Source: Akkermansia muciniphila
Lineage (GTDB): Bacteria > Verrucomicrobiota > Verrucomicrobiia > Limisphaerales > UBA9464
Reading direction: 5' to 3'
Assembly (NCBI GenBank): GCA_945898055.1
Contig: CAMDGV010000025.1
Span: 1-57,676 of the forward strand
DNA length: 57,676 bases
Shown: positions 27,455 to 38,700 of the stretch, one piece after another
Layout of the letters: every line of letters begins with the position of its first letter
Numbering within the stretch: position 1 is the first letter of the stretch
Program-made: the position numbers and the translations under genes
The notes under the pieces: model-generated
The model's input: only the letters and a program-made list of their open reading frames with translations
What the model was told of the DNA's origin: nothing
The model's database searches: none

Positions 27455-28882
27455 TTAAGCGAGGATCTGCTGAACGACGGTCCCAGAAACGTCGGTGAGG
27501 CGATAGTCGCGCCCCGCGTAACGATAGGTGAGTCGCTCATGATCTAGGCCGAGTAGGTGCAGGATTGTGGCATGAAGATCGTGGACGTGGACGCGGTCTT
27601 GGATTGCGTCCCAACCATAATCGTCCGTGGCGCCGTGAATATGGCCGCCTTTGACCCCGCCTCCAGCCATCCACATGGAAAAACCGTAGGGATGATGATC
27701 CCGCCCGTCCGTCCCTTGCGCGGCTGGAGTGCGTCCGAATTCGCCGCCCCAGATCACGAGTGTGTCGTCGAGCAAACCGCGTGAGCGAAGATCTTTCAGT
27801 AGGCCGGCAATGGGGCGGTCGGTGGCCGCGCAATTTTTTTCGTGCCCCTTCCTTAGGCTGCCGTGCTGGTCCCAGGGCTGAAAGTCCCCTTTCGCCGTGT
27901 GATACAATTGGATAAACCGCACTCCGCGCTCGACGAGTCGGCGGGCCAGCAGACATTGCTTGCCGAACGAAGCGGTCGTCTCGGCATCGATCCCATAGAG
28001 CTTCTTGGTGGCCTCCGACTCAACGTCGATATTGAAAGCGTCCGGCGCTTCGGCCTGCATGCTGTAGGCAAGTTCAAAAGAGGCGGCGCGCGCCTCGAGG
28101 CGTTCCTCGTCTGGGTGGCGCGTGCCGTGGAATTTGTTCAATTGCTGCAAGGTGTCCAATTGTTGCCGCTGCGCTTTCACCGCCCCAGCGCCTTTGAGGT
28201 TGCGAATGGGATTTTTTAAATCCGAAACAAAGGTGCCCTGATAGGTGGCGGGCAGAAAACTGGAACCATATTGGCGCGCGCCTTCGATGAGCGTCTTGGG
28301 ACCGATGGCCATATAGGCGGGCAGATTTTGATTCTCGGTGCCCAGGCCGTAAGTGATCCATGCACCCATGCTGGGGCGGGAGAAAACTCGCTCGCCGGTA
28401 TTCATCTGCAGGCAGCCACCGGGATGATTTGGGTCATCCGCCACCATCGAACGGATCAGGCAAAGCTCATCCACGCAACCGGCGACCTCGGGAAACAACT
28501 CGCTGACATCCATGCCGCACTGGCCGTATTTCTTAAACGTCCACGGCGACGCGAGCAGATTGCGTTGCTGACCGAGATAGAGCTTCGGCGACGGCTTTCC
28601 GTTGTCACGGCTCAGGATCGGCTTGGGATCGAAGGTATCCACCTGGGACGGACCGCCGGGCATGAAAAGAAAAATGACGCGCTTGGCCCGAGCGGGAAAA
28701 TGCGGCTTTTTGGGCGCGAGCGGATTGATGCCGGCGCCCGAACCCAGCGCGGAAATGGCTGCCCCTTCGTTGGCGCGCGCCTCGGAGGCCAAAAGGCTGG
28801 TGAACGCGAGGGAGCCAAAGCCGGCGCCGGCGACGCGTAGCATTCTCCGCCGAGTCATGGGTTCGAAAAATGGATTTTGCAT
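27455..28882 (-). CDS. DUF1501 protein, second copy
   Basis: This 475-aa paralogue of the protein at 19268-20704 has a Tat-type signal (MTRRRMLRVAGAGFGSLAF). It shares FLFMPGGPSQVDTFDPKP, CLIRSMVADDPNHPGGC, LPATYQGTFV and WGGEFGRTPAAQGTDG. It is the last gene of the minus-strand cluster and begins 18 bp after the cytochrome/DUF1553 gene. The partner relation is kept, so the two copies probably act on different substrates. Biochemical activity is unknown. Confidence 0.9.
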   Translation of the reverse strand: MQNPFFEPMTRRRMLRVAGAGFGSLAFTSLLASEARANEGAAISALGSGAGINPLAPKKPHFPARAKRVIFLFMPGGPSQVDTFDPKPILSRDNGKPSPKLYLGQQRNLLASPWTFKKYGQCGMDVSELFPEVAGCVDELCLIRSMVADDPNHPGGCLQMNTGERVFSRPSMGAWITYGLGTENQNLPAYMAIGPKTLIEGARQYGSSFLPATYQGTFVSDLKNPIRNLKGAGAVKAQRQQLDTLQQLNKFHGTRHPDEERLEARAASFELAYSMQAEAPDAFNIDVESEATKKLYGIDAETTASFGKQCLLARRLVERGVRFIQLYHTAKGDFQPWDQHGSLRKGHEKNCAATDRPIAGLLKDLRSRGLLDDTLVIWGGEFGRTPAAQGTDGRDHHPYGFSMWMAGGGVKGGHIHGATDDYGWDAIQDRVHVHDLHATILHLLGLDHERLTYRYAGRDYRLTDVSGTVVQQILA

Positions 28883-28900
28883 TTTGCGTCGGATACGTTG

Positions 28901-31900
28901 TCAGTTTACCTCGATAAATTCGTTGGCACAAAAAAGAATCTGACAATACGCCTCCAATTGTTCCATGCGGGAGTCGGCCAAAAAGCGCGCCCCCACCGCT
29001 ACCTCCCGCGCATCGGGGAGTCGCCCATAGAGAAGCCGATACGCGCGCATGATTTTGCCATGGATGGTTTTGGAGCCGGGATCGGAATCCAGGCGACGAG
29101 CAAGAGATTTGGCCTGCTGAAGGACAAATGGATCGTTCATCCAAAACAGGGCTTGCGGCGCCACGGTTGAAACGGTGCGCTTCTCGACCACGCGCCCGCC
29201 GTCGGGTTGATCGAAGAGCGAGCCGAAACTGGTCGAGCTTCCGCCCGTGCGGACGGTCATCAGATAAAGCGAACGGCGCGGTGTGGCGATCTCCAGGAAG
29301 CCGGGGCCGCTGACCGTGCGATCCAAGTTGCCGGCCACGGACAAAAGCGCATCGCGTATTTCCTCCGCATCCAGTCGGCGGTCATTCATGCGCCCGAACA
29401 GCCGGTTTTCCGGATCGGCCGCCGCGGTGGCCGGCGCGGCGGCAGCGCTTTGCTGATAGGCCGAGGAAGCCATAATGAGGCGATGCATCGCTTTCAACGA
29501 CCAGCCCGACCGAATGAATTCCTGGGCCAGATAATCGAGCAACTCGGGATTCGAAGGCGGTTCGCCCCTCAAACCGAAGTTGCCGGACGTGCGCACAAGG
29601 CCGTCGCCAAAATGATATTGCCAGATGCGATTCACCATCACCCGCGCGGGGAGGGGATTCTCGGGACTCGTCAGCCACTCCGCCAATTCCAGACGGCCGC
29701 TGCCGCCATCGATCTTTTGCGGATGCTCCGCGGCGAAAATTTTGGGAATGCCGCGCCGGGCCACTTTGCCGGGCGTCTTGGGATTGCCACGGTTGAAAAT
29801 GGGCGAGTCTTTGAACCCCTCGTAGGGCGTCTTGGCCGGGCCGCCTTCCTGCACCGCCACCGCCTGCGGCACGGCCCTCGTCGCCACTTTTTTCTTTTCC
29901 TGCAAAGCGGCTTCCTTCGCCAAAAGCGCGAGGAGATGATTTGAATCAAACTTTTCGTCGCGCTCATGTTTGGTCAGGCGGAAAGGGCCCTTCGCGGAAG
30001 AAATTTCGTTGTACTGGCGCTCGACCTCCGAGTTCCCGGACGCGAGTTCTACTTTGATTTCAGCCCCAAACCACTTGTTCGAAATTTCATTTTCGACTTT
30101 CGCCAGTTGGGCCGGTTCCAATTGCCGATCGTAAACGCGGAACTCCGCGATAGCGCCCGTGAACCGGGCCGCTCCGCCCGAACCGGGACCGCCCAGTTTA
30201 AGCGCCTTGATTTCCGGATCAGATGAGACTCCTTTCGTGCCCTCGTTCTGGCCCGCGACTTCGCCATCGCGCCGCAGCAAATTCCCTTTCGGACCCCAAG
30301 AGAGTGTGATCATTTCATAGCCAACGTTCGTTCTTCCCGCCGCAACAATGTCGCCACTCGCGCCGTCCTTGCGAAAGAGCGCATGCAAGCCGCCGGCGCC
30401 CGTCGTCAGCACGCCGACCCCATGTTTGCCAGCGTCCGAATCCTCCCAGCCAATAATCCGCTGGTTCGCGTCGGCCCCAGCCAGATTCACCACCATGCAA
30501 ACAGTCCCCTCCGGCGGCGCGAAAATGGGGGCCTGAAGCAGGCTTTTGCCACCAAATCGAATCACCGGACGATGGGAGCCGCGGACGGTGTCATTGGTGC
30601 GAATCGGCCCGGGCGCTCCCGAGACCGCGCTCAGGAACTGCCGGTTGCGGCGAGACCGGCTCGGCCAAAGCGAAACTCGTTCGTCTTTTTCCACCGCGAG
30701 GTTCGGATCATCCGCCTGCAATTTGATCAACTCGGCTTTGGCGAGATTTTTTTCCTCGGGCGTGAGCGACTCTTCAGCGGTACGCCTCTGCTCGACGAGA
30801 GCCGAGAATTTTTGGCCAAGCTCACGAATCGAATCTTCGACCACTTTCTCATCCGGCCGATCGGTCGCGGTCCCGAAAAGCTTTTGCCCCCAGGCCGCCA
30901 GCGACGCCTGGTTCGTGCTGGATTCCGCTGGAAATAATAACTCCAACCACTGCCCCAGGATCGAGCCATCGAGCGAATATTTCTGCGCCAATTGGGTCGT
31001 CGTCATCTCTCGCCCGGCGCGCTTGGCCTTTTGATGCTCCCAAGCCGCGCGCAAGTAATCGGCGGCCTGTCGCGCCGCGCGTGCTTCGAGATGATCCAGA
31101 TATTCGAACCGAAGCTGCCGGTTCAATTCCGGTATCTCGCCTTCGAGATCCTGAACCTCCTTTTTATGGGCTTCGATGCGATCCAATTCACATTTCGACG
31201 CCAACGGCACGCGCACCAGCGGCGTGTTGCCGGGGACCGGGCTTGGAATCAGGCGGGTGCTGAAAAAAATTCCGGCCAGCGCATAATAATCTTCAATGCT
31301 GATGGGATCGAACTTGTGGTCGTGGCACCGCGCACAGCCCAAGGTCAGGCCGAGGAAGGTGCGTCCCGTGACATCGACCTGATCGTTGACATAATCAGCG
31401 ATCATCATGTCTTTGTCATTGTCGCCCGGAATGAAATCCGCCAAGGCGAGAAAGCCGGTAGCCACGATCGCATCTTCATTGATTTTGTCGGCGGCAGTCG
31501 GCTGCAACAAGTCGCCCACCACCTGGTAGCGGGTAAATTCGGAATAAGGCATGTCGTCGTTAAACGCTTTGACCACCCAATCCCGATAGCGCCAAATCTC
31601 GCGAAAATCGCTTTCCGCCGGCAACTGAATCAAATCGCGCGCATCGGCGTAGCGCACGACATCGAGCCAATGCCTCGCCCAACGCTGGCCGTACGAGGGC
31701 GAAGCGAGCAAGCGATCCACCACCTTCGCAAAAGCATCCGGCGAGGAATCAGCCTCGAATAGCGCAATCTCTTCGGGCGTGGGCGGCAGGCCATTCAGAT
31801 CATAGGTGGCCCGCCGAATGAGGTTCTGCCGCGTCGCGGGGGGCGCGGCGGGGAGCCCGCGTTTTTCGAGAGCGGCCAGCAGGAAACGATCGACCGGCGA

Positions 31901-32413
31901 CTTGATCCAGCTTTTCTTTTGGACTGGTGGCAGCGACCGCGCCGCGAATTTCTGGAAGGCCCAATGCTTGGGAAATTCCTTCGTCGTGGCGACGTCCGGC
32001 GTCTGCGCGGCGCTGTCCGTGCGGGGATCCTCGGCTCCGTTTTTGATCCACTCCGTAAAATCAGCAATCTGCCGGTCGCTCAATTTTTTCTTCGGCGGCA
32101 TTTGCACATCCGGATTGTCATAGCGGATGGCCGTGAGCAAATAGCTTTTCTCCGGCTCGCCCGGAACGATGGAAGCCTTGCCGGATTCACCGCCCTTGAG
32201 CAGCGCCGCCCGCGTGTCGACCCGCAAGCCACCCTTCAATTTTTCCGCGTCTGCGCTGTGGCATTTGTAACAGCTTTCAATCAGGACCGGACGAATCTTT
32301 TGCTCGAAAAATTCGACTTTATCCGCCGTCGAATCCGCCCGCGCAACAAGGCTGACGAGCATCGCGCCGACCGCAATGAGCCTGCTCCAATAGATTGGCT
32401 TTCTTCCGCGCAT
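28901..32413 (-). CDS. Cytochrome c / DUF1549 / LamG / DUF1553 protein
   Basis: This is an exported protein of about 1170 aa from MRGRKPIYWSRLIAVGAML. The cytochrome part has CYKCH and VQMPPKKKLSD. DUF1549 has CARCHDHKFDPI. Residues about 580-800 form a LamG/concanavalin-like insert (HRPVIRFGGKSLLQAP, ARFTGAIAEFRVYDRQL) that could bind carbohydrate. DUF1553 follows (MVNRIWQYHFGDG, VSTVAPQALFWMND). A TTG at 32533 would overlap the GH36 stop but adds 40 residues ahead of a good signal peptide, so I prefer the ATG at 32413. It parallels the protein at 15701-19243 but has a different insert. Confidence 0.88.
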   Translation of the reverse strand: MRGRKPIYWSRLIAVGAMLVSLVARADSTADKVEFFEQKIRPVLIESCYKCHSADAEKLKGGLRVDTRAALLKGGESGKASIVPGEPEKSYLLTAIRYDNPDVQMPPKKKLSDRQIADFTEWIKNGAEDPRTDSAAQTPDVATTKEFPKHWAFQKFAARSLPPVQKKSWIKSPVDRFLLAALEKRGLPAAPPATRQNLIRRATYDLNGLPPTPEEIALFEADSSPDAFAKVVDRLLASPSYGQRWARHWLDVVRYADARDLIQLPAESDFREIWRYRDWVVKAFNDDMPYSEFTRYQVVGDLLQPTAADKINEDAIVATGFLALADFIPGDNDKDMMIADYVNDQVDVTGRTFLGLTLGCARCHDHKFDPISIEDYYALAGIFFSTRLIPSPVPGNTPLVRVPLASKCELDRIEAHKKEVQDLEGEIPELNRQLRFEYLDHLEARAARQAADYLRAAWEHQKAKRAGREMTTTQLAQKYSLDGSILGQWLELLFPAESSTNQASLAAWGQKLFGTATDRPDEKVVEDSIRELGQKFSALVEQRRTAEESLTPEEKNLAKAELIKLQADDPNLAVEKDERVSLWPSRSRRNRQFLSAVSGAPGPIRTNDTVRGSHRPVIRFGGKSLLQAPIFAPPEGTVCMVVNLAGADANQRIIGWEDSDAGKHGVGVLTTGAGGLHALFRKDGASGDIVAAGRTNVGYEMITLSWGPKGNLLRRDGEVAGQNEGTKGVSSDPEIKALKLGGPGSGGAARFTGAIAEFRVYDRQLEPAQLAKVENEISNKWFGAEIKVELASGNSEVERQYNEISSAKGPFRLTKHERDEKFDSNHLLALLAKEAALQEKKKVATRAVPQAVAVQEGGPAKTPYEGFKDSPIFNRGNPKTPGKVARRGIPKIFAAEHPQKIDGGSGRLELAEWLTSPENPLPARVMVNRIWQYHFGDGLVRTSGNFGLRGEPPSNPELLDYLAQEFIRSGWSLKAMHRLIMASSAYQQSAAAAPATAAADPENRLFGRMNDRRLDAEEIRDALLSVAGNLDRTVSGPGFLEIATPRRSLYLMTVRTGGSSTSFGSLFDQPDGGRVVEKRTVSTVAPQALFWMNDPFVLQQAKSLARRLDSDPGSKTIHGKIMRAYRLLYGRLPDAREVAVGARFLADSRMEQLEAYCQILFCANEFIEVN

Positions 32414-32529
32414 CAATAGTCGTTTTATGCGGGCCAGTCCCTCAGGAACAGGCCGAATACTTTCTCTCTCCACCGGAGAATTTTTTCCGCCGAATTTGAC
32501 AAAGTAACCTCTTGTTTTGGCCGAAGGTG

Positions 32530-34728
32530 TCAACGCTTTTTCCCGACGCTCTTCAGCCAGATGACCTCCGACTGTTCCAGATCCTGGTCCAACAAAATCG
32601 TCAGACCGTCCTTCATTAAATCAGCGCCCGCAACGGTTTTGCGCCCCCCGCTATTCAAGGAGATGGCTTCGTAATTCCTTTGCGGATCAAGCCCCCGCAA
32701 TGGCCATTGGCGAGTTTGATTGGTCGATCCGTTGCGGAAGAAAAAAGCCGCTGCCTCGGCCCCGTTGCGCGCCGAAAACTGGACGGCCTGCCAGTTTTTC
32801 GGCTGGGCCGGCGGCGTTAGATGAAAAACGTGCTCCAGCAGCAAGTGGCGGTACTTTTTGTAATTCGCGACGTTTCGAATAGCGGCTTCAATGACTTCGG
32901 GTGGATAAAGCGAAACGCGCTCGCTCAGGCTGCCGTGCAACGTTCCAAAACCGAAGGAGCCCATCATGCGCGATCGAAACATTGTGTCGAGAAAAGCAGG
33001 CGTTTGCGGTTTAGTCACCTCGTCGTCGCGCATGATCCACGTCATGTTGTGCGAACTCGGTAGCACATAAGCGGCGGCCAGCACATTATCGCGCACATGC
33101 GAGGAAGGCGCCGTCGAATCACTCAGCCAGTTAACCCGCGAACCATGCCGCGCCATTCCATAATCGAGGCGCGTCCCATAGGAACATTGCTCAATGATCA
33201 ATTTGGGATATTTTTTGTGAATTTCATCTAGGAGTCGGTACTTACCCAGGACGGCCGCCTGGCTGCCATTGCCGGCTTGGTGGCCGTGATCGGCGCGGTC
33301 GCAAACGATATCAATGCCCGGTAGGCCGGACGCGTCCCATTTCAGCCAATCCAATTTGTATTCGGCGATGATCCGGAACAATTCCTTGCGAAGATGCGCC
33401 TCCACCTCGGGAGTGCCCAGGCAGAGCATTTTCATCGGATTCCAACCGCCGATGCTTTGCAGGTTGAATTGGCCGTTCACTTTGGTCATCCAACGATCAG
33501 GCAATTTTTCCCGCTCCATGATCGTCACGTCCACCATCTCCGGACAGACCCAGAGGCCGAATTTCATGCCGCGGCCGCGCACGCTTTCGGAAAGGCCGCG
33601 CAGGCCGTTCGGGAGCTTGCGTTTGTCCTCGGCATAGCTGCCGAGGCCGACGCCCCATCGTTCCTTGTTCAAAACATCGGAGTCCCGGTACCATGCGGAA
33701 TCTTGGTAAAAAACTTCGACGCCCAATTTCTTCGCGGCGAATTCGGCCTCCTGCCTGATGCGCTCTTGGACATTCGTCCCTTCCGTGGACCAGATGTCGT
33801 AACAAACGAACGGGAAATTTGGCAACGGTTTCGGCAAAACATAGCTTTGCAAATAGTCGCGAGAGACATTGGCCGCAGTGTCCAGGTCGCCGAGCGCCAG
33901 GCCGACAAATATCCGCGGCGATTCGACCGAAGCGCCGAGAGCTAGGTCCACGGTGGCGCCGCGCCGCAGTCCCCCGGAGAACCGCACTTCTTTCGACGCG
34001 ATACCCCGTTTGAAGTCGAACGCCCATTGCCGCTCCCACTCGATGCCGGCGACCATAAAAGCGCCCTGGCCGCGATTCTCCAGCGCCAGCCAACCGGCGG
34101 CATTGGGTCCGTTCCAATTGCCGCCATCCACCGTCAAAGCATCCCGGATCTCGGCTGAATGCAGCCCATAGGAGTTCCGGGTGACCCAATGGGCGAAGAG
34201 AGGGCCAGCCGAAGAGAGTCCGAGCGAAACCGGATCAAAGACCGACAGTGCTTTGATGGTAGCTCTGCCCTCGTTCCGAAGAACCATCCGCCAATCGATC
34301 ACCGGCGAACCGGGATATGCGGTGATAAAAAGATCGCCCGCTAACTTAGAAGGCCCATGTTCAAATTGAATTTTTAAAGCAGTCCCCCCTCGTTCCGCGC
34401 GCTCCTTTGAATAGCTTTTATGGCGAATAACACTCTCGCCGCTGATGCCAATGGCTTTGATGGATTCGCTCAGAATGTTAAACACAACCGCGCTTTCCTG
34501 GCCCGCCCAATCCGGTCCGCCTTTATTTAGGCGAAACGAATTGAAGAGCACGGAACCGTCTGAGGCGAGTCTCAGCTTCAGAGTGACGGCGCCGCTGTCC
34601 AATGAGACCAGGCCATCGCGACTGCTTACCTTCACCGCCGCCTGCGTCCAGTTATCCGGGAGCATCCCCAAACAGATAAAGAATAGCGAAAGGGGAAAAA
34701 ACCGAGTGCGTGAATATTTTGTGGGCAT
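32530..34728 (-). CDS. GH36-type alpha-galactosidase, secreted
   Basis: This 732-aa protein has a signal peptide (FFPLSLFFICLGMLP). An N-terminal beta-sandwich is followed by the barrel: FVCYDIWSTEGTN, then the QDSAWYRD region, GMKFGLWVCPEMV, the nucleophile Asp in DWLKWDASG near residue 465, and the acid/base Asp in NWLSDST near 540, where GH36 enzymes usually have W(x)SD. It should release alpha-galactosyl residues in the periplasm or outside. It lies upstream of the cytochrome/LamG gene and downstream of the pseudopilin gene on the same strand, which points to a galactoside as target of this cluster. Confidence 0.85.
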   Translation of the reverse strand: MPTKYSRTRFFPLSLFFICLGMLPDNWTQAAVKVSSRDGLVSLDSGAVTLKLRLASDGSVLFNSFRLNKGGPDWAGQESAVVFNILSESIKAIGISGESVIRHKSYSKERAERGGTALKIQFEHGPSKLAGDLFITAYPGSPVIDWRMVLRNEGRATIKALSVFDPVSLGLSSAGPLFAHWVTRNSYGLHSAEIRDALTVDGGNWNGPNAAGWLALENRGQGAFMVAGIEWERQWAFDFKRGIASKEVRFSGGLRRGATVDLALGASVESPRIFVGLALGDLDTAANVSRDYLQSYVLPKPLPNFPFVCYDIWSTEGTNVQERIRQEAEFAAKKLGVEVFYQDSAWYRDSDVLNKERWGVGLGSYAEDKRKLPNGLRGLSESVRGRGMKFGLWVCPEMVDVTIMEREKLPDRWMTKVNGQFNLQSIGGWNPMKMLCLGTPEVEAHLRKELFRIIAEYKLDWLKWDASGLPGIDIVCDRADHGHQAGNGSQAAVLGKYRLLDEIHKKYPKLIIEQCSYGTRLDYGMARHGSRVNWLSDSTAPSSHVRDNVLAAAYVLPSSHNMTWIMRDDEVTKPQTPAFLDTMFRSRMMGSFGFGTLHGSLSERVSLYPPEVIEAAIRNVANYKKYRHLLLEHVFHLTPPAQPKNWQAVQFSARNGAEAAAFFFRNGSTNQTRQWPLRGLDPQRNYEAISLNSGGRKTVAGADLMKDGLTILLDQDLEQSEVIWLKSVGKKR

Positions 34729-34831
34729 GGAATTGTTTGCGTAAAAAACGCTGGAGGTTAGTTGAACCGGGCTCCAGTGGGGTGTATCTCATTTCGAAGA
34801 TGAGCGCAGGCTGCCCAAGCCAATGTGCTGA

Positions 34832-35677
34832 TTACGGGGCTTCGGTGGTTCTTTCCTGGATCCACCGCAGATCCCTGAGGTCGGAAGCCGTGTCAAAAGC
34901 CACCTGGGTGTAATCGACGTAACGGACCGGGAGAGCCGTCTTGGCGACGATCCATTTCCGGATTTCCGAATGGCCGTCCGCAAAAGCGAAACCACAGGCT
35001 CCATTGTGGTAACTCGAGGGCACATCTGACCAACCGGTTCCCTTGACGTCGACGATCATGGCCCCGTCGTTGATGCTGTCCGGTTGCTCATCCACAAAGA
35101 CCCAGGCGTTGGACGGCGAGAGCCTCCGGATGTGGTTCAGCTTTTTGTAAACAACCCGCTCGGTTGGCCACCAATCCTTGGATCCCTTGGTGGCTCCCTC
35201 CCCCATGTAGAAGTTCATCGCCACGCTCCGGACTCGCTCGACCCAGCCACGTTGGCGCTGGGCCTTGGCCACGTATTTGTCCGCTGGACATTTATAGGAG
35301 TTCTTTGCATTCCCCATGTAGGTGGCTAATTTGGCAAACCGGGGCGTCGTCAGAAAAGCGACGTTCGTATTGTCGCTCGCGGTGGTCCAGGTCAGGAAAC
35401 CGGTGATCCAACTGTTCTCGACCATGCCGGGTGCACCCAAGTTCTGGTTCTCCACCAATTGATCGTTATTGTCGAGCGCGTAGGAAGTCCAAGCGAGAGC
35501 CAGTTGCCGAGTGTTGTTCATGCAAAAGATGCCCTGCGCCTTGCTCTTTGATTTACTGAGGGCGGGCAGCAACATCCCCGCGAGAATCGCGATGATCGCT
35601 ATCACCACCAACAACTCAATTAAGGTAAAGGCCCGATCGTTCCCATTCGGTCCGATATTTCCATTTTTAGCATTCAT
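34832..35677 (-). CDS. Pseudopilin-like protein (prepilin signal)
   Basis: This 281-aa protein has a type IV/type II prepilin signal ([20 protein letters not shown]) at residues 15-34, with cleavage before Phe. The C-terminal part carries [28 protein letters not shown] and [19 protein letters not shown], the H-x-G-DGH block of the large Verrucomicrobia/Planctomycete group related to DUF1559. Such proteins are expanded in these phyla and sit beside secreted hydrolases. It lies 38 bp after the large discoidin-repeat gene. It may be part of a secretion or cell-surface pseudopilus; this is inferred. Confidence 0.88.
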   Translation of the reverse strand: MNAKNGNIGPNGNDRAFTLIELLVVIAIIAILAGMLLPALSKSKSKAQGIFCMNNTRQLALAWTSYALDNNDQLVENQNLGAPGMVENSWITGFLTWTTASDNTNVAFLTTPRFAKLATYMGNAKNSYKCPADKYVAKAQRQRGWVERVRSVAMNFYMGEGATKGSKDWWPTERVVYKKLNHIRRLSPSNAWVFVDEQPDSINDGAMIVDVKGTGWSDVPSSYHNGACGFAFADGHSEIRKWIVAKTALPVRYVDYTQVAFDTASDLRDLRWIQERTTEAP

Positions 35678-35715
35678 AAACTTCTTCGAAAACTGGGCTT
35701 CGTGATTACGGATAT

Positions 35716-38700
35716 TTATTTTTTCAGCCGGTAGAATCTCATTCCTTGCGGCTGCGTGATGCGGGTTGGGCTGGTCGCGCCAACCCTATCAGTCCACTGG
35801 ATCGCGTCGATGGTATCGGAGTATTGCAGGGTGGCCGTTCCCGCCCATGAGATCAGCAGGTCGGCCCCGTCTTTCGCCACGAAAATACGGAGCGGCAGCG
35901 CAGCCAGATTGGCCACGGCGTAGTACTCGAATTGCGCCGTTCTGGGAGCATGGCCCATCGTAACGGCCGTCTCGTGAATTCTCCAAAATTGAGACGCGAC
36001 GTTTTCAAAATTGAAGAGCGAAGAGGAATACCATCCGCCGGCATCAGTCCGCAGGCTGCCGTCGTCATTGACGCCACCGCCAGTTGTTTCGTAACGGAAG
36101 TCCGTGGCCGGAGTCCACGTGGCGCCATCGTTGGATCGTTCGACCGTCCAAATAGATCCGCGCGCTCCGCCACCATAGCTGCTGAAGGCGCGGAATAGAT
36201 TCAAAGCCCGCGGCGACCCAAGATCGAGAATCAACTTAGCGTCCAGAGGCCAGATCCAGCCTTGGTCCGTCACGTTGTTCGGGATGCCATAAGGAATCGG
36301 GTCCGACCAGGTCAGATCTGCTGGCGAGGCAAAGAAGTTCAGCGTACCCGAAAGCATCTCGGGTGTGACCGGCAAAGGCTGCGCGAGCGAACCCGAGAAC
36401 TCCAGTTGCGCGGTGCGCGGAGCATGTCCAATCGTCACCGCTGTTTGGCGAATCCTCCAATAACGCGCCGCTGTGCTGCCCGCGTTGAAGGTCGTCCCAA
36501 ACCAGCCGCCGAAATCGGTCCTCGATGTTCCGTCGTCGTTCAAACCACCGTCCTTCGTGTTTTGATAAACAAAATCGGTGGACTTGGTAAAATTGACGCC
36601 GTCATTGGAATATTCAATTGCCCAATTGGCGCCACGACCCGCTCCACCGTAACTGGTGAACGCGCGGAATTTTTGGACGATGGCCGGCACGCGGAAATCA
36701 ACGGTCAATGAGCCCGAATTATCTATCGGCCAGATCCAGCCTTGATCATTCACGTTGTTCGCAATGCCGTAAGGAAGAGGCTGCGCAAAGGTCAACCCGG
36801 CCGGCGACGCGAAAAAGTTCAGCGACCCCGACAACATGCTCGGATACACGTCCAAAAGGCCGCCCTGCACGTTGAAGGTGAACTCAAAGCTTTGCACGAT
36901 GCTCGGCCCGCCCACATTGCCGAACGCGATTCGAGCCGTGTTCAGCCCGCTGCGAAGTCCACCGTTCGGCTTGAAGCTTACCGTCGTAATGATGGAGCCA
37001 ACCGGACGATCGACCGTCGCGGCAACGCTCTGGCCGTTCACCATTAATTGAACGGAACCCAGATTTACCGCAGTGATATTATCCTGCAATTCCACCATGA
37101 TCTTGGACGAAGGATTCACACTGCGGCCAATCGGCACGACCGATTTCACGCTTGGCAAGGGGAGCGCGCTAAAGAACTGCACTCCTCCGGAACGCGGCGC
37201 GTTGCCAATGGTGACGCGAGCTTGTTTGACCCTCCAATGGCGATGCGATTTAGCGCCATTTTCGTTGAAACTGATCTCGTACCAACCCGCGGTGTCGGTG
37301 CGCTTGGCGCCCGTGACCTCATCAACGGCTCCGCCGATTTTTGTTTCGTAAAGGAATTCAGTGTACGGGGTCCACGTTTGGCCGTCGTCGGAATGCTCAA
37401 TGGACCAAGCCGCTCCTCTCCCGCCGCCCGGATACGTTGAATAAACCCGGAATCGAGCCAGCGGCGTCGCCTGCCCGAAATCGACCATCAACTCTCCGGA
37501 ATTATCCTGGGGCCAGATCCATCCAAAATCACTGGCGTTATTCGCAATGCCATAGGGAATCGGATCGGTGAAGAATAAACCCGCCGGCGAGGCAAAGAAC
37601 CGCAGCGGTCCCGAAAGCATGCCCGGCGTCACGAGCAGTTGCGAATCCGGGACCACCGTGAAGGCAAAATCATGGGTTTGATCCACTGCGGTCGTCGTAT
37701 CTCCAAAAATCAGCCGATAATTATTTGCCCCTAGGGCTAATAGTCCGGGTGGATCATAGGTCACGGTGGTGACTTTGCTCCCGCCCGGCTTGTTCAAAGT
37801 CGGAGCGACAACGGTGCCGTTAACGAGCAATTGTACCGAAGCAGGATCGAGCACATTTATGTTATCCTGGATCTCTACCTGGATAACACCATTTTGGCGG
37901 ATGTTCCCATTGCCTGGCCTGTTCGATAGAATAAAAGACGACGGTCCTGCGCTGACAAGGGTCAGGCCAGCCATCCGTCCGGGATCTCCGTTAAAATGCC
38001 CATGGACTTTTCCGTCCACCACCGGCACCTGCGGGAAGAACGTGGTATTGTCTCTCGTGAAGAATCTGCCTAACGGCGCCAGCGCCCTCGTGCCACCCTT
38101 CACGAGGATTTCGCCAGCCGACGCGTAGAAATACAAATCGACATTCGGCGTGCTGCCCAAGCCGCTGATCGTGAAATCGGAGGTTAACGTGATCTGCGCG
38201 CCAAAACCGACAAAAATTCCGTCCGCAAACAAAGCGGATGCCGATCGTCGATCAGTAGCTGGGCTGAGGGCGTCGCCGCCTACGGGCGAAATGCTGAAAT
38301 CAATCGTGGTAGGATCTCCGAGCGAGGTCGAAAGGTTATTGGCGGTGATGGTCATATTATCATCATCTCCTCCGCCTTCCAAACGCGAATCTGCCACCAC
38401 CACGTTCCAAAAATTTCCACCGCCCGCAGGACCCATACCCAAAAATGTGACTCCAATCTCATCGGGACCGGGGTCGTTCCTCGCGCCTTTAAAGTCAACG
38501 TTTACAACCAATGCGGACGTTGCTTCGTTGGCGATAACAAAAATGAATTTATTAGTTTGCAGCGCTGTGAGCACGCCGGTGTCCCCAAAAATAATCTCCA
38601 CATTATTCGTGCCTTCTGGCAGCAGCGTCGGCAAATCGTAAGTGACGGTGGTTACTTTGGAACCGCCGGGCTTGTTCAAAACCGGGGTCACTACCACTTC

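Noticed and set aside
32413-32533. TTG start at 32533 overlapping the GH36 stop
   Set aside because: It would put 40 unrelated residues ahead of a good signal peptide starting at the ATG at 32413.
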